Shown: positions 6,710-15,012 of the stretch, in pieces
How positions within the stretch are numbered: the first letter of the stretch is position 1
How the letters are laid out: the number at the start of each line of letters is the position of its first letter
The notes under the pieces: model-generated
Database searches by the model: none
The model's input: only the letters and a program-made list of their open reading frames with translations
Told to the model about the DNA's origin: nothing
Source: Bacteroidales bacterium
GTDB taxonomy: Bacteria; Bacteroidota; Bacteroidia; Bacteroidales; Marinilabiliaceae
Direction: 5' to 3'
Length of the DNA: 19,300 bases
Assembly (NCBI GenBank): GCA_900766825.1
Contig: CAAFWU010000074.1
Span: 1-19,300 of the forward strand
Program-made: the position numbers and the translations under genes

Positions 6710-7891
6710 TTACCCCTTAGCCGTGAGGGTGGGGCATCCGTTCTGCACGGTGAAGATGCTGAAGGCTTTGTCGGCCTTGTCCAGTACACGTTGCAGACGA
6801 GCCATGTCGGTGTCGGTGATCACAATTTGGTCGAAGTTGCCCGATGCCACCAAGCCAATGAGGTTATCGCCACGCGTGGCGTCCAATTTGTCGAACACAT
6901 CGTCCAACAGCAGAATGGGGCGTGTGCCCAGCGTCTCTGTCAGATAGCGGTACTGAGCCAACTTGAGGGCTATGACAAATGACTTGCGTTGGCCCTGCGA
7001 CCCCACCTTTTTCAGGGGGTAGCCTCCCATGCTAAAGTCGATATCGTCCTTGTGAATGCCTCGAGATGTGTAGCCCAGAGCCAAATCTCGTTGGCGTGAG
7101 TCTCGGAGCCCATCGTAGAGGTCGTAGCGGTCCAGACCAGTTACGTAGGTCATGGTGACGCCCTCGGCTCCGCTGGTCTCCATGCCACTAATAAGACCAT
7201 AGAGTTCGGTTACCACGGGGCGAAGCCACTCCACAAAGGCGCGGCGTCGTTGGCTGATGCGGGTGCCGTAGTGGGCCAACTGTTGGTCGAAGACCTCCAG
7301 CAGGGTCAGGTCCGCATTGGGCTGGTCGGCCATGTGTTTTAGCAAGGTGTTGCGCTGGGTAATGAGCCGGTTGTAGGCCATGAGAGCCTCCATATAGGGG
7401 TGGTCCGATTGGGATATTACGCTGTCGGCATAACGTCGGCGAGCTTCTGCACTCTCGTTTATTAGGTCCTCGTCGGCGGGCGACATAAGTACCAAAGGTA
7501 GCAGGCCTATGTGGTCCGTAAGTCGCTGATACTCTTTCTTGTTTCGCTTGAATTGCTTCTTCTGCCCACGCTTTACGCCGCAGTAGATTTCGTCCCGTGC
7601 TTGTGGGGTGGGGGCGGTCTCTTCGTTGGCTGCAGCATTGCCATCGGACTGTGGGGCGGCGGAGAGATTATAGGTGCCTTGGATTACGAAAAAGGGTTCG
7701 TTGTGACGTATGTTAAGCGAGTCGGGCAGACCCGTGAGGCTTTTGCAAAACGAGAGGTAGTAAATGGTGTCCAGAATGTTGGTTTTGCCAGCTCCGTTGG
7801 GGCCCACCATGCAACTTATGCCAGGGCTGAGTTCCAGTTCGGCGCTCTCGATGTTGCGGTAGTTTATTATGCTGAGGCGTTCTAATTGCAT
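6710..7891 (-). CDS. recF: DNA replication and repair protein RecF
   Basis: An SMC-like ATPase of 393 residues that, in the RecFOR pathway, directs RecA loading at gapped DNA and helps restart replication. The Walker A motif GPNGAGKT is at 30-37, the ABC signature-like GSQGQRKS at 297-304 and the Walker B motif ILLLDDVFDKLD at 326-337. The N-terminus LSIINYRNIESAELELSPGISCMVGPNG is typical. Residues about 78-99 form an Ala/Pro/Gln-rich, low-complexity insert not needed for the fold. The gene is intact. It starts only 20 bases after the stop of the upstream GH2 lipoprotein gene, and no separate promoter is obvious in that gap, so transcription from the GH2 promoter is likely. A promoter inside the GH2 coding sequence cannot be excluded. 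Confidence 0.97.
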   Translation of the reverse strand: MQLERLSIINYRNIESAELELSPGISCMVGPNGAGKTNILDTIYYLSFCKSLTGLPDSLNIRHNEPFFVIQGTYNLSAAPQSDGNAAANEETAPTPQARDEIYCGVKRGQKKQFKRNKKEYQRLTDHIGLLPLVLMSPADEDLINESAEARRRYADSVISQSDHPYMEALMAYNRLITQRNTLLKHMADQPNADLTLLEVFDQQLAHYGTRISQRRRAFVEWLRPVVTELYGLISGMETSGAEGVTMTYVTGLDRYDLYDGLRDSRQRDLALGYTSRGIHKDDIDFSMGGYPLKKVGSQGQRKSFVIALKLAQYRYLTETLGTRPILLLDDVFDKLDATRGDNLIGLVASGNFDQIVITDTDMARLQRVLDKADKAFSIFTVQNGCPTLTAKG

Positions 7892-7911
7892 CTACCTCGG
7901 TTCTTAGAATT

Positions 7912-10902
7912 TTATTTTCCGTCCAAAATCTTGTAGTCCGAGATGTTCTCGACACCCTCAATGGCTTCGGCCTCCACGTTGCGAGTGAGCAGGTGGCGGA
8001 GTTCGGCACCTGTGGTTTGCCATGTTGGGTCAAAGTTGTCCGACGCGGCGTAGGTCTCTATGGCCGTGGCGTACTGCAGACCTTCGGGGCAACTCTTTAT
8101 GGCCTCGAGGTCGGTCATGCAAACCAAGATGCGACCGTTGCCAACGCGCAGGCCAAAGAGAACGCCGAGTTTGTGGTTGCGGTTGACGTTGTCTATGGCC
8201 ATGACAATGGGCTGGACCTCCTCGGGTGTGCCGTCCAGAATGAGAGGGCGACTGGCTTTGGCAATGGCCCACCACTGGAAGTCGCTATGGCTCTGGGTGG
8301 GGAAGAGACGGAAGAGGGCGCAGGTGTCGGAGATTAGGTAGCCGAGGGTGCCAGGCGACACGGGGCGTTTGTTGTTCTCCGATATGCGTTTGAACATGGC
8401 ATAGTTCCAATAGTCTGTGATGAACATGCTACCCACGCTCTGGTGCTCAACGTCCTGATGTCGGGGTGTGAGCAGCAGTGTGGCACCAGCCTCTACCTTG
8501 TGAATTAGGGCGTCGGTGAGTCGGTCGGCACGCAGCAACTTGCTCTTGTTGGCCGATGTTGTTGCTGATGGGGTGGGGTAGACCCATAGGTCGTAGGTGT
8601 TCAGAGCCTGATTCTTTGTGCAGAGAATGGGGTCTGTTAGACCGAGGGTCAGGAGCCAGTGGGCGGGGTCGACCAACTCCTTATTAATAGGAACCACAAT
8701 ATCGCCCACGTCGGTGAGGCTACCCAGTCGGGCCGATACCTTCATAGAGCCCTGAGCCACAGTGTCGCCTCGGTCGTTGGCAATGGACCAAGTGAGCTCG
8801 TCGCCCGCCAGATTGCGCTGGGTGTAGTTGGCAATGGCCACATCAGCCCTCAGTGTGTCGCCCGCCTGCCACGTAAGTTGCTTCATTTGAGCTAGAGGCA
8901 CCAGTTCTGAGCAGAAGTGACGGAAGGCCTCGGGTGTTATGAGACCCTTGTTGTCCATAAAGGGGTCCAACATACCCACGAGGGCACCGCCCTGACCAGG
9001 GTAGTCCTGAAGATCCAGCAGCTGGAAGCCGCCGAATTTGGGTGTGCGCAGACACATCTCTATGTCCGCCTTATAGAGCTTGACGGCCAACGCACCCGAT
9101 GCTTTATGAAAGGCTTTGGCCAAGCCGCTGAGGTGGTTGCGCTCCAGCCCAGCGCGGAAGTTAATGAGGTTGAGGGGGACCAGAACGCCAGTGTATTTTT
9201 CAATCTCGTCGTAGTCTGGGTAGATCTGATACTGACAGGTCTCGTGACCCACCACTGGCAGGTGTGTGCGGTCCGCAGCCTTGGCAAAGTTCATCTGGGT
9301 GTTGGGTCGGGTGGCGTTGAGGAGCCCCGCATCGTCGGCATCGGCAAAGGAGAAAGAGGCGCGGGCATGTGAGTCGCTCTGGTTGGGCCAGGCGGAGCCC
9401 ACGCGGCATGTCACAAAGAAGTCGTCGGACCATTGCTGACCCATCCAGCCGAGGAAGTTGTTGCTGCCCGTGGCATAGAGTCGTCGGCCGTCCACTTTGC
9501 GGATTCCCTCCACCATTTGGCGCATCACGGTGGTGTCGCCCCCAATCTCGTTGCCCAAGGCCATCATGACAAAAGATGGGTGGTTGCCAAACTGACGTAC
9601 GATCTTGAGTCCCTCCTCGTAGAGGAAGTTGTTGAGCCACAGGGCATCGGGGCTGCTGTTGCTGGGTTGGAACACGCCCCAGAAGGGCAGTTCGGGTTGC
9701 AGGTATATGCCCACCTCGTCGGCAGCGGCAAAGGCGGCCTCGGGTGGTGTCCAGGAGTGGAAACGGTAGTGGTTGATGCCCCACTCTTTGGCTGTGCGGA
9801 ACACCTTGATCCACGAGGCTTTGTCCATGGGGGCGTAGCCCGTGAGGGGGAAGACGCAAGCGTCATGTTTGCCTCGGAGCATGGTGGGCTGACCGTTGAC
9901 CATGAACTGACGCATATGGCTGTCTTTGCCCGCCACAAAGCTGCGGAAACCAAAGCGTTCGTTTACTTTGTCGATGCCGTCGGGGCTGTCCAGTGTCAGG
10001 CAGAGTTCGTAGAGGGGCTGCTGGTGTTCGCTCCATAGTTTCACATCCTCAACATCCATGGTCATGGTTATGTGGTTGGAGCCCTTCTTGAGGTCGAACT
10101 GCTGTGTTGTGGGCGATTGGCCAATGGCGGCGAGTGACGATATGGGGCTGGGGAGGCACTTGGCGTCCATAGTGACGCGGCACTTGTGATGAGCCCAGAC
10201 TTCGACATCGATGGTCACGTGGGCATTGGCAGTGGGGGCCATGTCGGGGCTGCCGAGGTCCTCGCCTTCCAGATCTTTGGCATCGCTCTCGGTTAGGGGG
10301 CGCACAATGGTGCTGTCCACAATATGGGTGGTCACCTGAGCTTTGCGGATGTGGGTGAGTGACATGGCGCGGAGGCTAATCTCGCCAAGGGCACCGTTCC
10401 AGTTGGTTTGCGTGGCCTCGGTCACGGCATGTGAGCCACCAATGAGGGGGTGGAGAGCTTCGGGACCAAAGGTGTTGTCGATGCGGAGCTCGATGGTGTG
10501 CTTGCCAGGTTCTATGCCCGTGAGGTCGTAGACGTGGGGTGTGTGAAGCTGAACCTGATGGCCCACACTGTCTCCATCTACCCAAAGGGTCGAGGGTTTG
10601 GTCTTTTCTATATAGAGTTCGATGTGCTGTTTGGCGGCACCCGAGGGGATGTAGACCTCGGTGCGGTAGGTCAGGGGTCTGCAGAGTGAGTGGCGTCGGC
10701 TCAGTCGGCTATCTTCGGCCAGATTGGTAATGGTGTCGCCAATGCCAGCCTCGTCGGTGGTGCCAGGTAGGGTCACAGGGCCCAATTCGGTGCGCCATTC
10801 GCCTGCTAGACTGTGAGACCAACGGGTGGGGTGGCTGCACGATGTGAGTGCGGCGCATGCCATTGCCACCGTGGCTATGAGTGTGGATATGTTGTTTTTC
10901 AT
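7912..10902 (-). CDS. GH2-family glycoside hydrolase, lipoprotein
   Basis: A 996-residue exo-acting glycosidase of clan GH-A, probably a beta-galactosidase, beta-glucuronidase or related activity; the substrate cannot be read from sequence. The N-terminus has a lipoprotein signal ending ALTSC (Cys22). It is followed by a jelly-roll sugar-binding domain (about 30-180), an Ig-like domain (about 185-320, ending FGFR) and a TIM barrel from about 330. The likely acid/base is E452 in MALGNEIGGD and the likely nucleophile E554 in VGHETCQY. YRFHSWTPPEAAFAAADEVGIYLQPE is typical of the barrel. The C-terminal 300 residues are an accessory beta-rich region. It is the first gene of the minus-strand run with recF, DUF721 and mgtC, preceded by a good promoter. 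With the nearby GH28 it may act on pectin side chains, which is inference. Confidence 0.88.
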   Translation of the reverse strand: MKNNISTLIATVAMACAALTSCSHPTRWSHSLAGEWRTELGPVTLPGTTDEAGIGDTITNLAEDSRLSRRHSLCRPLTYRTEVYIPSGAAKQHIELYIEKTKPSTLWVDGDSVGHQVQLHTPHVYDLTGIEPGKHTIELRIDNTFGPEALHPLIGGSHAVTEATQTNWNGALGEISLRAMSLTHIRKAQVTTHIVDSTIVRPLTESDAKDLEGEDLGSPDMAPTANAHVTIDVEVWAHHKCRVTMDAKCLPSPISSLAAIGQSPTTQQFDLKKGSNHITMTMDVEDVKLWSEHQQPLYELCLTLDSPDGIDKVNERFGFRSFVAGKDSHMRQFMVNGQPTMLRGKHDACVFPLTGYAPMDKASWIKVFRTAKEWGINHYRFHSWTPPEAAFAAADEVGIYLQPELPFWGVFQPSNSSPDALWLNNFLYEEGLKIVRQFGNHPSFVMMALGNEIGGDTTVMRQMVEGIRKVDGRRLYATGSNNFLGWMGQQWSDDFFVTCRVGSAWPNQSDSHARASFSFADADDAGLLNATRPNTQMNFAKAADRTHLPVVGHETCQYQIYPDYDEIEKYTGVLVPLNLINFRAGLERNHLSGLAKAFHKASGALAVKLYKADIEMCLRTPKFGGFQLLDLQDYPGQGGALVGMLDPFMDNKGLITPEAFRHFCSELVPLAQMKQLTWQAGDTLRADVAIANYTQRNLAGDELTWSIANDRGDTVAQGSMKVSARLGSLTDVGDIVVPINKELVDPAHWLLTLGLTDPILCTKNQALNTYDLWVYPTPSATTSANKSKLLRADRLTDALIHKVEAGATLLLTPRHQDVEHQSVGSMFITDYWNYAMFKRISENNKRPVSPGTLGYLISDTCALFRLFPTQSHSDFQWWAIAKASRPLILDGTPEEVQPIVMAIDNVNRNHKLGVLFGLRVGNGRILVCMTDLEAIKSCPEGLQYATAIETYAASDNFDPTWQTTGAELRHLLTRNVEAEAIEGVENISDYKILDGK

Positions 10903-10921
10903 CTTTTTTTGCTCTTAGGGT

Positions 10922-10952
10922 CAAATATAGCACTTTTCTTGCCAAGGTCAAA
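10922..10952 (-). promoter_or_regulatory. Bacteroidetes-type promoter of the GH2-recF run
   Basis: On the minus strand, TTTG (10952-10949) is followed after exactly 19 bases by TATATTTG (10929-10922). This matches the Bacteroidetes primary sigma-factor consensus of TTTG, 19-21 bases, TAnnTTTG. The predicted start lies about 10-15 bases before the GH2 ATG, giving a very short leader. Confidence 0.75.
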
Positions 10953-11002
10953 TAATGGTTAACGTTAGTGTGGTAATATGGGGGTTTAAATAGTATCATT
11001 TG

Positions 11003-11027
11003 TCGAACGGTGTCAAACTTTGTTCGA
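11003..11027. promoter_or_regulatory. Possible operator dyad between the divergent operons
   Basis: TCGAAC (11003-11008) and GTTCGA (11022-11027) form a 6-bp inverted repeat with a 13-base spacer, about 50 bases upstream of the GH2 -33 box. It would suit a dimeric regulator, but no regulator gene is in the window and a chance dyad of this length is possible. Confidence 0.3.
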
Positions 11028-11302
11028 TGTGGTATTAATGGAAAGAAATACAATAATATAACGTATTTTTGCTTTTACTTTTGTTAGCTTTTTTCTACCA
11101 TTGAAACATAAGAGGTTAAGAATATTGATATTTTAGTATGTTTATATGATAAAATAATATTTGCTCAAGGGTGTGAAGATTGTGAAATTTGTAATCGTAA
11201 AAACAGAGGCGGATGAGCGCCCCATAAGAATCAACTAAAAAGAGAAGATTAGATAGGTTGTAAGTGGGAAGCGGCATTGGGCCAATGCTTGGAACAGTAT
11301 TC

Positions 11303-11310
11303 TATATTTG
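11303..11310 (+). promoter_or_regulatory. Candidate -7 box of the mannan operon
   Basis: TATATTTG matches TAnnTTTG exactly and lies 26 bases before the GH130 ATG. The nearest TTG (11277-11279) is 23 bases upstream, slightly farther than the usual 19-21. The same octamer forms the GH2 -7 box on the other strand. A second exact match, TATTTTTG at 11064-11071, lacks a partner at -33. Confidence 0.4.
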
Positions 11311-11335
11311 TCTATTTTACTTATTAGAACGAACA

Positions 11336-12517
11336 ATGAGTAACATCTTTGAAGAGAGAAAGGCTAAGGTAACGAGCGACTTCGAGGCTCTTATCGCCCG
11401 CCCCAATGAGCAGCTCTTCAGCACCAACGGTGTTTATGAAAAGTACCGCTATCCCGTTGTGACACGTGAGCATGTGCCCCTCGAATGGCGCTACGACTTC
11501 AACCCCCAGACGAACCCCTACTTCATGGAGCGCATAAGCTTCAATGCCGCTTTCAATGCAGGTGCCATCAAGTTGGGCGACAAATACATTGTGGTGGTTC
11601 GCACCGAGGGTGTAGATCGCAAATCGTTCTTTGCTGTGGCCGAGAGCCCCAATGGTGTGGATAACTTCCGCTACTGGCCTCGCCCCATAACATTGCCTCA
11701 GGTGCCTGGTTGCCCCGACACCAACGTATACGACATGCGTCTGACCCAGCACGACGATGGCTACATCTATGGCGTCTTCTGTTCGGAACGCAAAGACCCT
11801 CAGGCTCCTGCAGGCGACACCAGCAGTGCCGTGGCTGCCGCTGGCATTGTGCGCACCAAGGACTTAAAGACCTGGCAGCGTCTGCCCGACCTCATCAGCC
11901 ATGCTGGTCAGCAGCGCAACGTGGTTCTCTTCCCTCATTTCATCGATGGCAAATACGCCTTCTACACCCGTCCGCAGGATGGCTTCATTGACACTGGTTC
12001 GGGCGGCGGCATCGGCTGGGGTCTCTGCGACGACATCCGTCGTGCCGAGGTCAAGGACGAGTACATTATGGACGCCAAGACCTACCACACCATCTACGAG
12101 GTCAAGAACGGCATGGGTCCTCACCCCATCAAAACTCCCTACGGATGGCTCAACTTGGCTCACGGCGTTCGCAACACTGCCGCAGGCCTCCGCTATGTTC
12201 TCTATATGTTCATGACCGATTTGGAGAAACCTTGGATTGTGACCCACAAACCCGCAGGTCACTTCATGGCTCCTTATGGCGATGAGCGAGTGGGCGACGT
12301 TAGCAACGTTGTCTTCTCCAACGGATGGATTGCCGACCCCGATGGCAAGGTATTCATCTACTACGCCTCCAGCGACACCCGTCTGCACGTGGCCACAACC
12401 ACTGTGGATCGTCTGGTGGACTACTGCCTCAACACACCCGAGGATGAACTCACCTCGGCCGCCTCGGTGCAGCGCATCAACAGGCTCATCGATGCCAACG
12501 AGGCCCTTATGAAGTAA
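11336..12517 (+). CDS. GH130 4-O-beta-D-mannosyl-D-glucose phosphorylase
   Basis: A cytoplasmic phosphorylase that converts Man-beta-1,4-Glc and phosphate to alpha-mannose 1-phosphate and glucose, the last step of the epimerase-dependent mannan pathway described in Bacteroides fragilis. The frame is open from a GTG at 11264, but the ATG at 11336 (MSNIFEERK) gives the 393 residues normal for GH130 and removes a leader-derived hydrophobic extension. Seen: the five-bladed propeller family motifs, with the likely proton-donor Asp133 in NVYDMRLTQHDDG and the downstream IYGVFCSERKDPQAPAGDTSSAVA loop, plus GMGPHPIKTPYGWLNLAHGV and MAPYGDERVGDVSNVVFSNG. There is no signal peptide. It is the first gene of the six-gene operon. 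The neighbouring epimerase and GH26 make this subfamily (mannosylglucose rather than mannobiose phosphorylase) the best choice. Confidence 0.93.
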   Translation: MSNIFEERKAKVTSDFEALIARPNEQLFSTNGVYEKYRYPVVTREHVPLEWRYDFNPQTNPYFMERISFNAAFNAGAIKLGDKYIVVVRTEGVDRKSFFAVAESPNGVDNFRYWPRPITLPQVPGCPDTNVYDMRLTQHDDGYIYGVFCSERKDPQAPAGDTSSAVAAAGIVRTKDLKTWQRLPDLISHAGQQRNVVLFPHFIDGKYAFYTRPQDGFIDTGSGGGIGWGLCDDIRRAEVKDEYIMDAKTYHTIYEVKNGMGPHPIKTPYGWLNLAHGVRNTAAGLRYVLYMFMTDLEKPWIVTHKPAGHFMAPYGDERVGDVSNVVFSNGWIADPDGKVFIYYASSDTRLHVATTTVDRLVDYCLNTPEDELTSAASVQRINRLIDANEALMK

Positions 12518-12539
12518 ATGACTCATTGCGGATTGGGCA

Positions 12540-12594
12540 CCACGAGGTTTAGGCCTTCGTCTCACACCTTTTTCTGATGGTCTGAGACTCGTGG
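12540..12594 (+). other. Nested inverted repeat in the GH130-GH26 gap
   Basis: The 213-base gap holds an outer pair CCACGA/TCGTGG (12540-12545, 12589-12594) and an inner pair GTCTCA/TGAGAC (12559-12564, 12583-12588). On the left the two arms are separated by 13 bases; on the right they are adjacent. The RNA could fold into a bulged hairpin. No T-run follows, so it may tune expression between the phosphorylase and the secreted enzymes rather than end transcription. Confidence 0.45.
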
Positions 12595-12730
12595 ATGCTC
12601 ATCCGTTTTGCTGGTTAAGGCTTTAGCTACATCCTTTCACCCCACTCACATCGGTTCCAACCAACGAAACCCACATCGTCCGCAGAACACGGCTTTACGT
12701 AACATTTCATCATAAAAAAAACTTAGAGGT

Positions 12731-13744
12731 ATGAAGAGACTCTTTACGCTTGCCATGGCAACCCTTGGGTTGACATCGTCGCTCATGGCTCAGCAGCCAG
12801 TGAACCCCAACGCAACCCCCGAGGCCAAAGAACTCCTGAAGCTAATCTACGACCAACAAGGCAAGGGCACTCTGTGCGGTCAGCATAGCTACCCCTTGTT
12901 CTCCGACATATATATGGAGCGCGCCAACCATCAGTGCGGAGCTTACCCCGTGGTCTTTGGCCAAGATTTTGGCTACAGCAAACCAGGCTCACTCGATGGC
13001 ATCAACTTCCGCCAACGCTCCATAGACAACGCCATTAAGTGGCATGCCAAGGGTGCCATAATCACCTTCATGTGGCACGCCGTGCCCCCCACCACCGATG
13101 CCAACTTTACCACATGGCAGGGTCAGAACGGCATTCAATCTAAACTTACCGACCAGCAATGGAAAGAGCTCTTCACCGAGGGCAGCGAAATCAACCTCCG
13201 CTGGAAGGCACAGGTGGATCAGGTGGCCTTCTTCCTCAAACAACTTCAGGACGAGAACATTCCTGTCATCTGGCGTCCCTATCACGAGATGAACGGCGAC
13301 TGGTTCTGGTGGGGCAACCGCCCTAGCGACTATCAGAAACTCTTCCGTATGCTCTATGACCGCTTGACCAACTTCCATCACATCAACAACTTGCTGTGGG
13401 TCTTCAACGCTAACGAGACTGGTTCGCCAAACGTTAAGCCCTATGCCGACTTCTACCCTGGAAAAGACGTGGTGGACATTTTGGCCACCGACATCTACAG
13501 TGCCCGCTACGACAAAGAGAACTACGAGGCCCTCCAGAAAGTGGCCAACGGCAAACCCATAGCTTGGGGCGAGTGCGGCACGCTGCCCACTCCCGAGATT
13601 ATCCGTGAGCAACCCAAGTGGGTTTGGTTCATGTGCTGGTGCGAGTGGCTCGAGACGAAGAACGACCAAGATCGTCGCTCGAACCTCTACAACGCCAAGG
13701 AGACCATAACCCTCGAGGAGTTCAAAGCTCAGCACAGCAAATAA
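12731..13744 (+). CDS. GH26 beta-1,4-mannanase (mannobiose-releasing type likely)
   Basis: A secreted enzyme of 337 residues that cleaves beta-1,4-mannan. The N-terminal signal peptide is MKRLFTLAMATLGLTSSLMAQQ, with cleavage likely after SLMA (residue 20), so it is type I rather than a lipoprotein. The GH26 acid/base is E186 in WRPYHEMNGDWFWWG and the nucleophile E281 in IAWGECG. LCGQHSYP, FGQDFGY and FMWHAVPP are also family motifs. Its relative ManA in the Bacteroides fragilis operon releases mannobiose, which the neighbouring epimerase uses, and the same role is inferred here. A weak AGAGGT lies close to the start, after an A-run. Length is normal for a single-domain GH26; no carbohydrate-binding module is present. 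Confidence 0.95.
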   Translation: MKRLFTLAMATLGLTSSLMAQQPVNPNATPEAKELLKLIYDQQGKGTLCGQHSYPLFSDIYMERANHQCGAYPVVFGQDFGYSKPGSLDGINFRQRSIDNAIKWHAKGAIITFMWHAVPPTTDANFTTWQGQNGIQSKLTDQQWKELFTEGSEINLRWKAQVDQVAFFLKQLQDENIPVIWRPYHEMNGDWFWWGNRPSDYQKLFRMLYDRLTNFHHINNLLWVFNANETGSPNVKPYADFYPGKDVVDILATDIYSARYDKENYEALQKVANGKPIAWGECGTLPTPEIIREQPKWVWFMCWCEWLETKNDQDRRSNLYNAKETITLEEFKAQHSK

Positions 13745-13786
13745 TCGTGAACTTTACGTAAATCGACCTATAACAAACGAATTGCA

Positions 13787-14980
13787 ATGTACCGCGATAT
13801 AATTATTGAGCAGATGCGCGCCGAGTACGCCAGCATCATGGGATTCTGGATTGGCAAGATGGAGGACCATGAGTACGGTGGTTTCTATGGCGAGCGAGAC
13901 AAAGATGGCGACTTGGTGCCCGACGCAACCAAAGGTGCCATACTTAACGCACGTATCCTATGGTCCTTCTCGTCCGCCGCGCGAAACTTCGACCGCCCCG
14001 AGTACTGCGAGGCCGCCAACCGCGCCTTCTGCTACCTTAGGGACTTCTTTCACGACAAGAAGAACGGCGGTTTCTACTGGGCACTGGATGCCAAGGGCAA
14101 CCATGTGGACACCAAGAAACAGGCCTATGCTCAGGGCTTCTGCATCTACGGCCTCTCGGAGTACTACCGTCTGACCCACGACCCCGAAGCCATCCGTTTG
14201 GCCACAGAGACCTATCACCTCATTGAGGATCACTTCCGCGATCGCGAGAACGGTGGCTACATTGAGGCTCTGGCCGAGGATTGGACCCCCATGGACGATG
14301 TGCGCCTCAGCGAGAAGGACGAGAACACTCCCAAGTCCATGAACACCCACCTGCACATCATTGAGCCCTATGCCAATCTCTATTTGGCAATGCCTACCCC
14401 CGAGCTCAAGGAGAGCATATTGCACTGTCTCGACGTATTCACTCAGCATATCATTGACCCAGCCACTGGTCACTTCAACCTCTTCTTCGATATGAAGTGG
14501 AATGTGATGAGTAAGATTGACTCCTACGGTCACGATATCGAGGGCGCTTGGCTCCTCTTCGAGGCTGCTGAGGCCATCAAGGACGAGGAGTATCAAGAGA
14601 AGCTCCGCCCCATTTGCAAACGCTTGGTCGACATTACCATTGCCGAGGGTTGGGACGGCAACTCCATCTACTACGAGAAGGTGAACGGACATCTGGACAC
14701 CGACAAACACTGGTGGCCTCAGTGCGAAGCCATGGTAGGTCTGGCCGATGCTTGGCGTCTGACTGGCGACATGCACTACATCGAGCTCATGGAGAAGGTT
14801 TGGAACTTCATTTGTGACAAACTGGTGGACCGCAAGCGTGGCGAATGGTTGTGGCGTGTGGACAAGAACGGACGCGACTGCTACAAGGACACCAAGGCTG
14901 GTTTCTGGAAGTGCCCCTATCACAACAGCCGCGCCATTGTGGAGACCATAAAGAGAATCAAGAGTCTCCCCGCCTTCTAA
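13787..14980 (+). CDS. Mannobiose 2-epimerase (AGE/cellobiose 2-epimerase family)
   Basis: A cytoplasmic (alpha/alpha)6-barrel enzyme of 397 residues that turns the reducing-end mannose of beta-1,4-mannobiose into glucose, giving the substrate of the GH130 phosphorylase. The family's catalytic and ring-opening histidines are visible: H188/H190 in SMNTHLHIIEPY, H249 in SYGHDIEGAWLLFEA and H379 in KCPYHNSRA. WWPQCEAMVG (309-318) is the usual aromatic-acidic motif. There is no signal peptide. It starts 42 bases after the GH26 gene and is followed 32 bases later by the esterase gene. Family members also epimerise cellobiose; the mannan context makes mannobiose the likely natural substrate. Full length, no defects seen. 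Confidence 0.94.
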   Translation: MYRDIIIEQMRAEYASIMGFWIGKMEDHEYGGFYGERDKDGDLVPDATKGAILNARILWSFSSAARNFDRPEYCEAANRAFCYLRDFFHDKKNGGFYWALDAKGNHVDTKKQAYAQGFCIYGLSEYYRLTHDPEAIRLATETYHLIEDHFRDRENGGYIEALAEDWTPMDDVRLSEKDENTPKSMNTHLHIIEPYANLYLAMPTPELKESILHCLDVFTQHIIDPATGHFNLFFDMKWNVMSKIDSYGHDIEGAWLLFEAAEAIKDEEYQEKLRPICKRLVDITIAEGWDGNSIYYEKVNGHLDTDKHWWPQCEAMVGLADAWRLTGDMHYIELMEKVWNFICDKLVDRKRGEWLWRVDKNGRDCYKDTKAGFWKCPYHNSRAIVETIKRIKSLPAF

Positions 14981-15012
14981 GGACCTAAGCAACAACTCAA
15001 TACTCTGGTCCC

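Larger units (their letters stand above)
10903..11335. other. AT-rich divergent regulatory region
   Basis: These 433 bases separate the minus-strand GH2 run from the plus-strand mannan operon. The region is far more AT-rich than the flanking genes and holds no convincing gene. It contains the GH2 promoter, a TCGAAC/GTTCGA dyad (11003-11027), several TAnnTTTG-like boxes on the plus strand (11064-11071, 11303-11310) and a tandem TGTGAA pair (11172-11177, 11181-11186). An AT-rich tract with TATATGATAAAATAATATT lies near 11142-11160. Confidence 0.6.

Noticed and set aside
11264..11335. N-terminal extension of the GH130 protein from a GTG start
   Set aside because: GH130 enzymes are cytoplasmic and normally begin near MSNIFEERK; the extension overlaps the putative promoter and would add an unsuitable hydrophobic segment.
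13958..14995. 345-codon ORF on the minus strand opposite the epimerase gene
   Set aside because: It mirrors the coding frame of a well-supported epimerase, has no recognisable motifs and arises from GC-rich codon bias.
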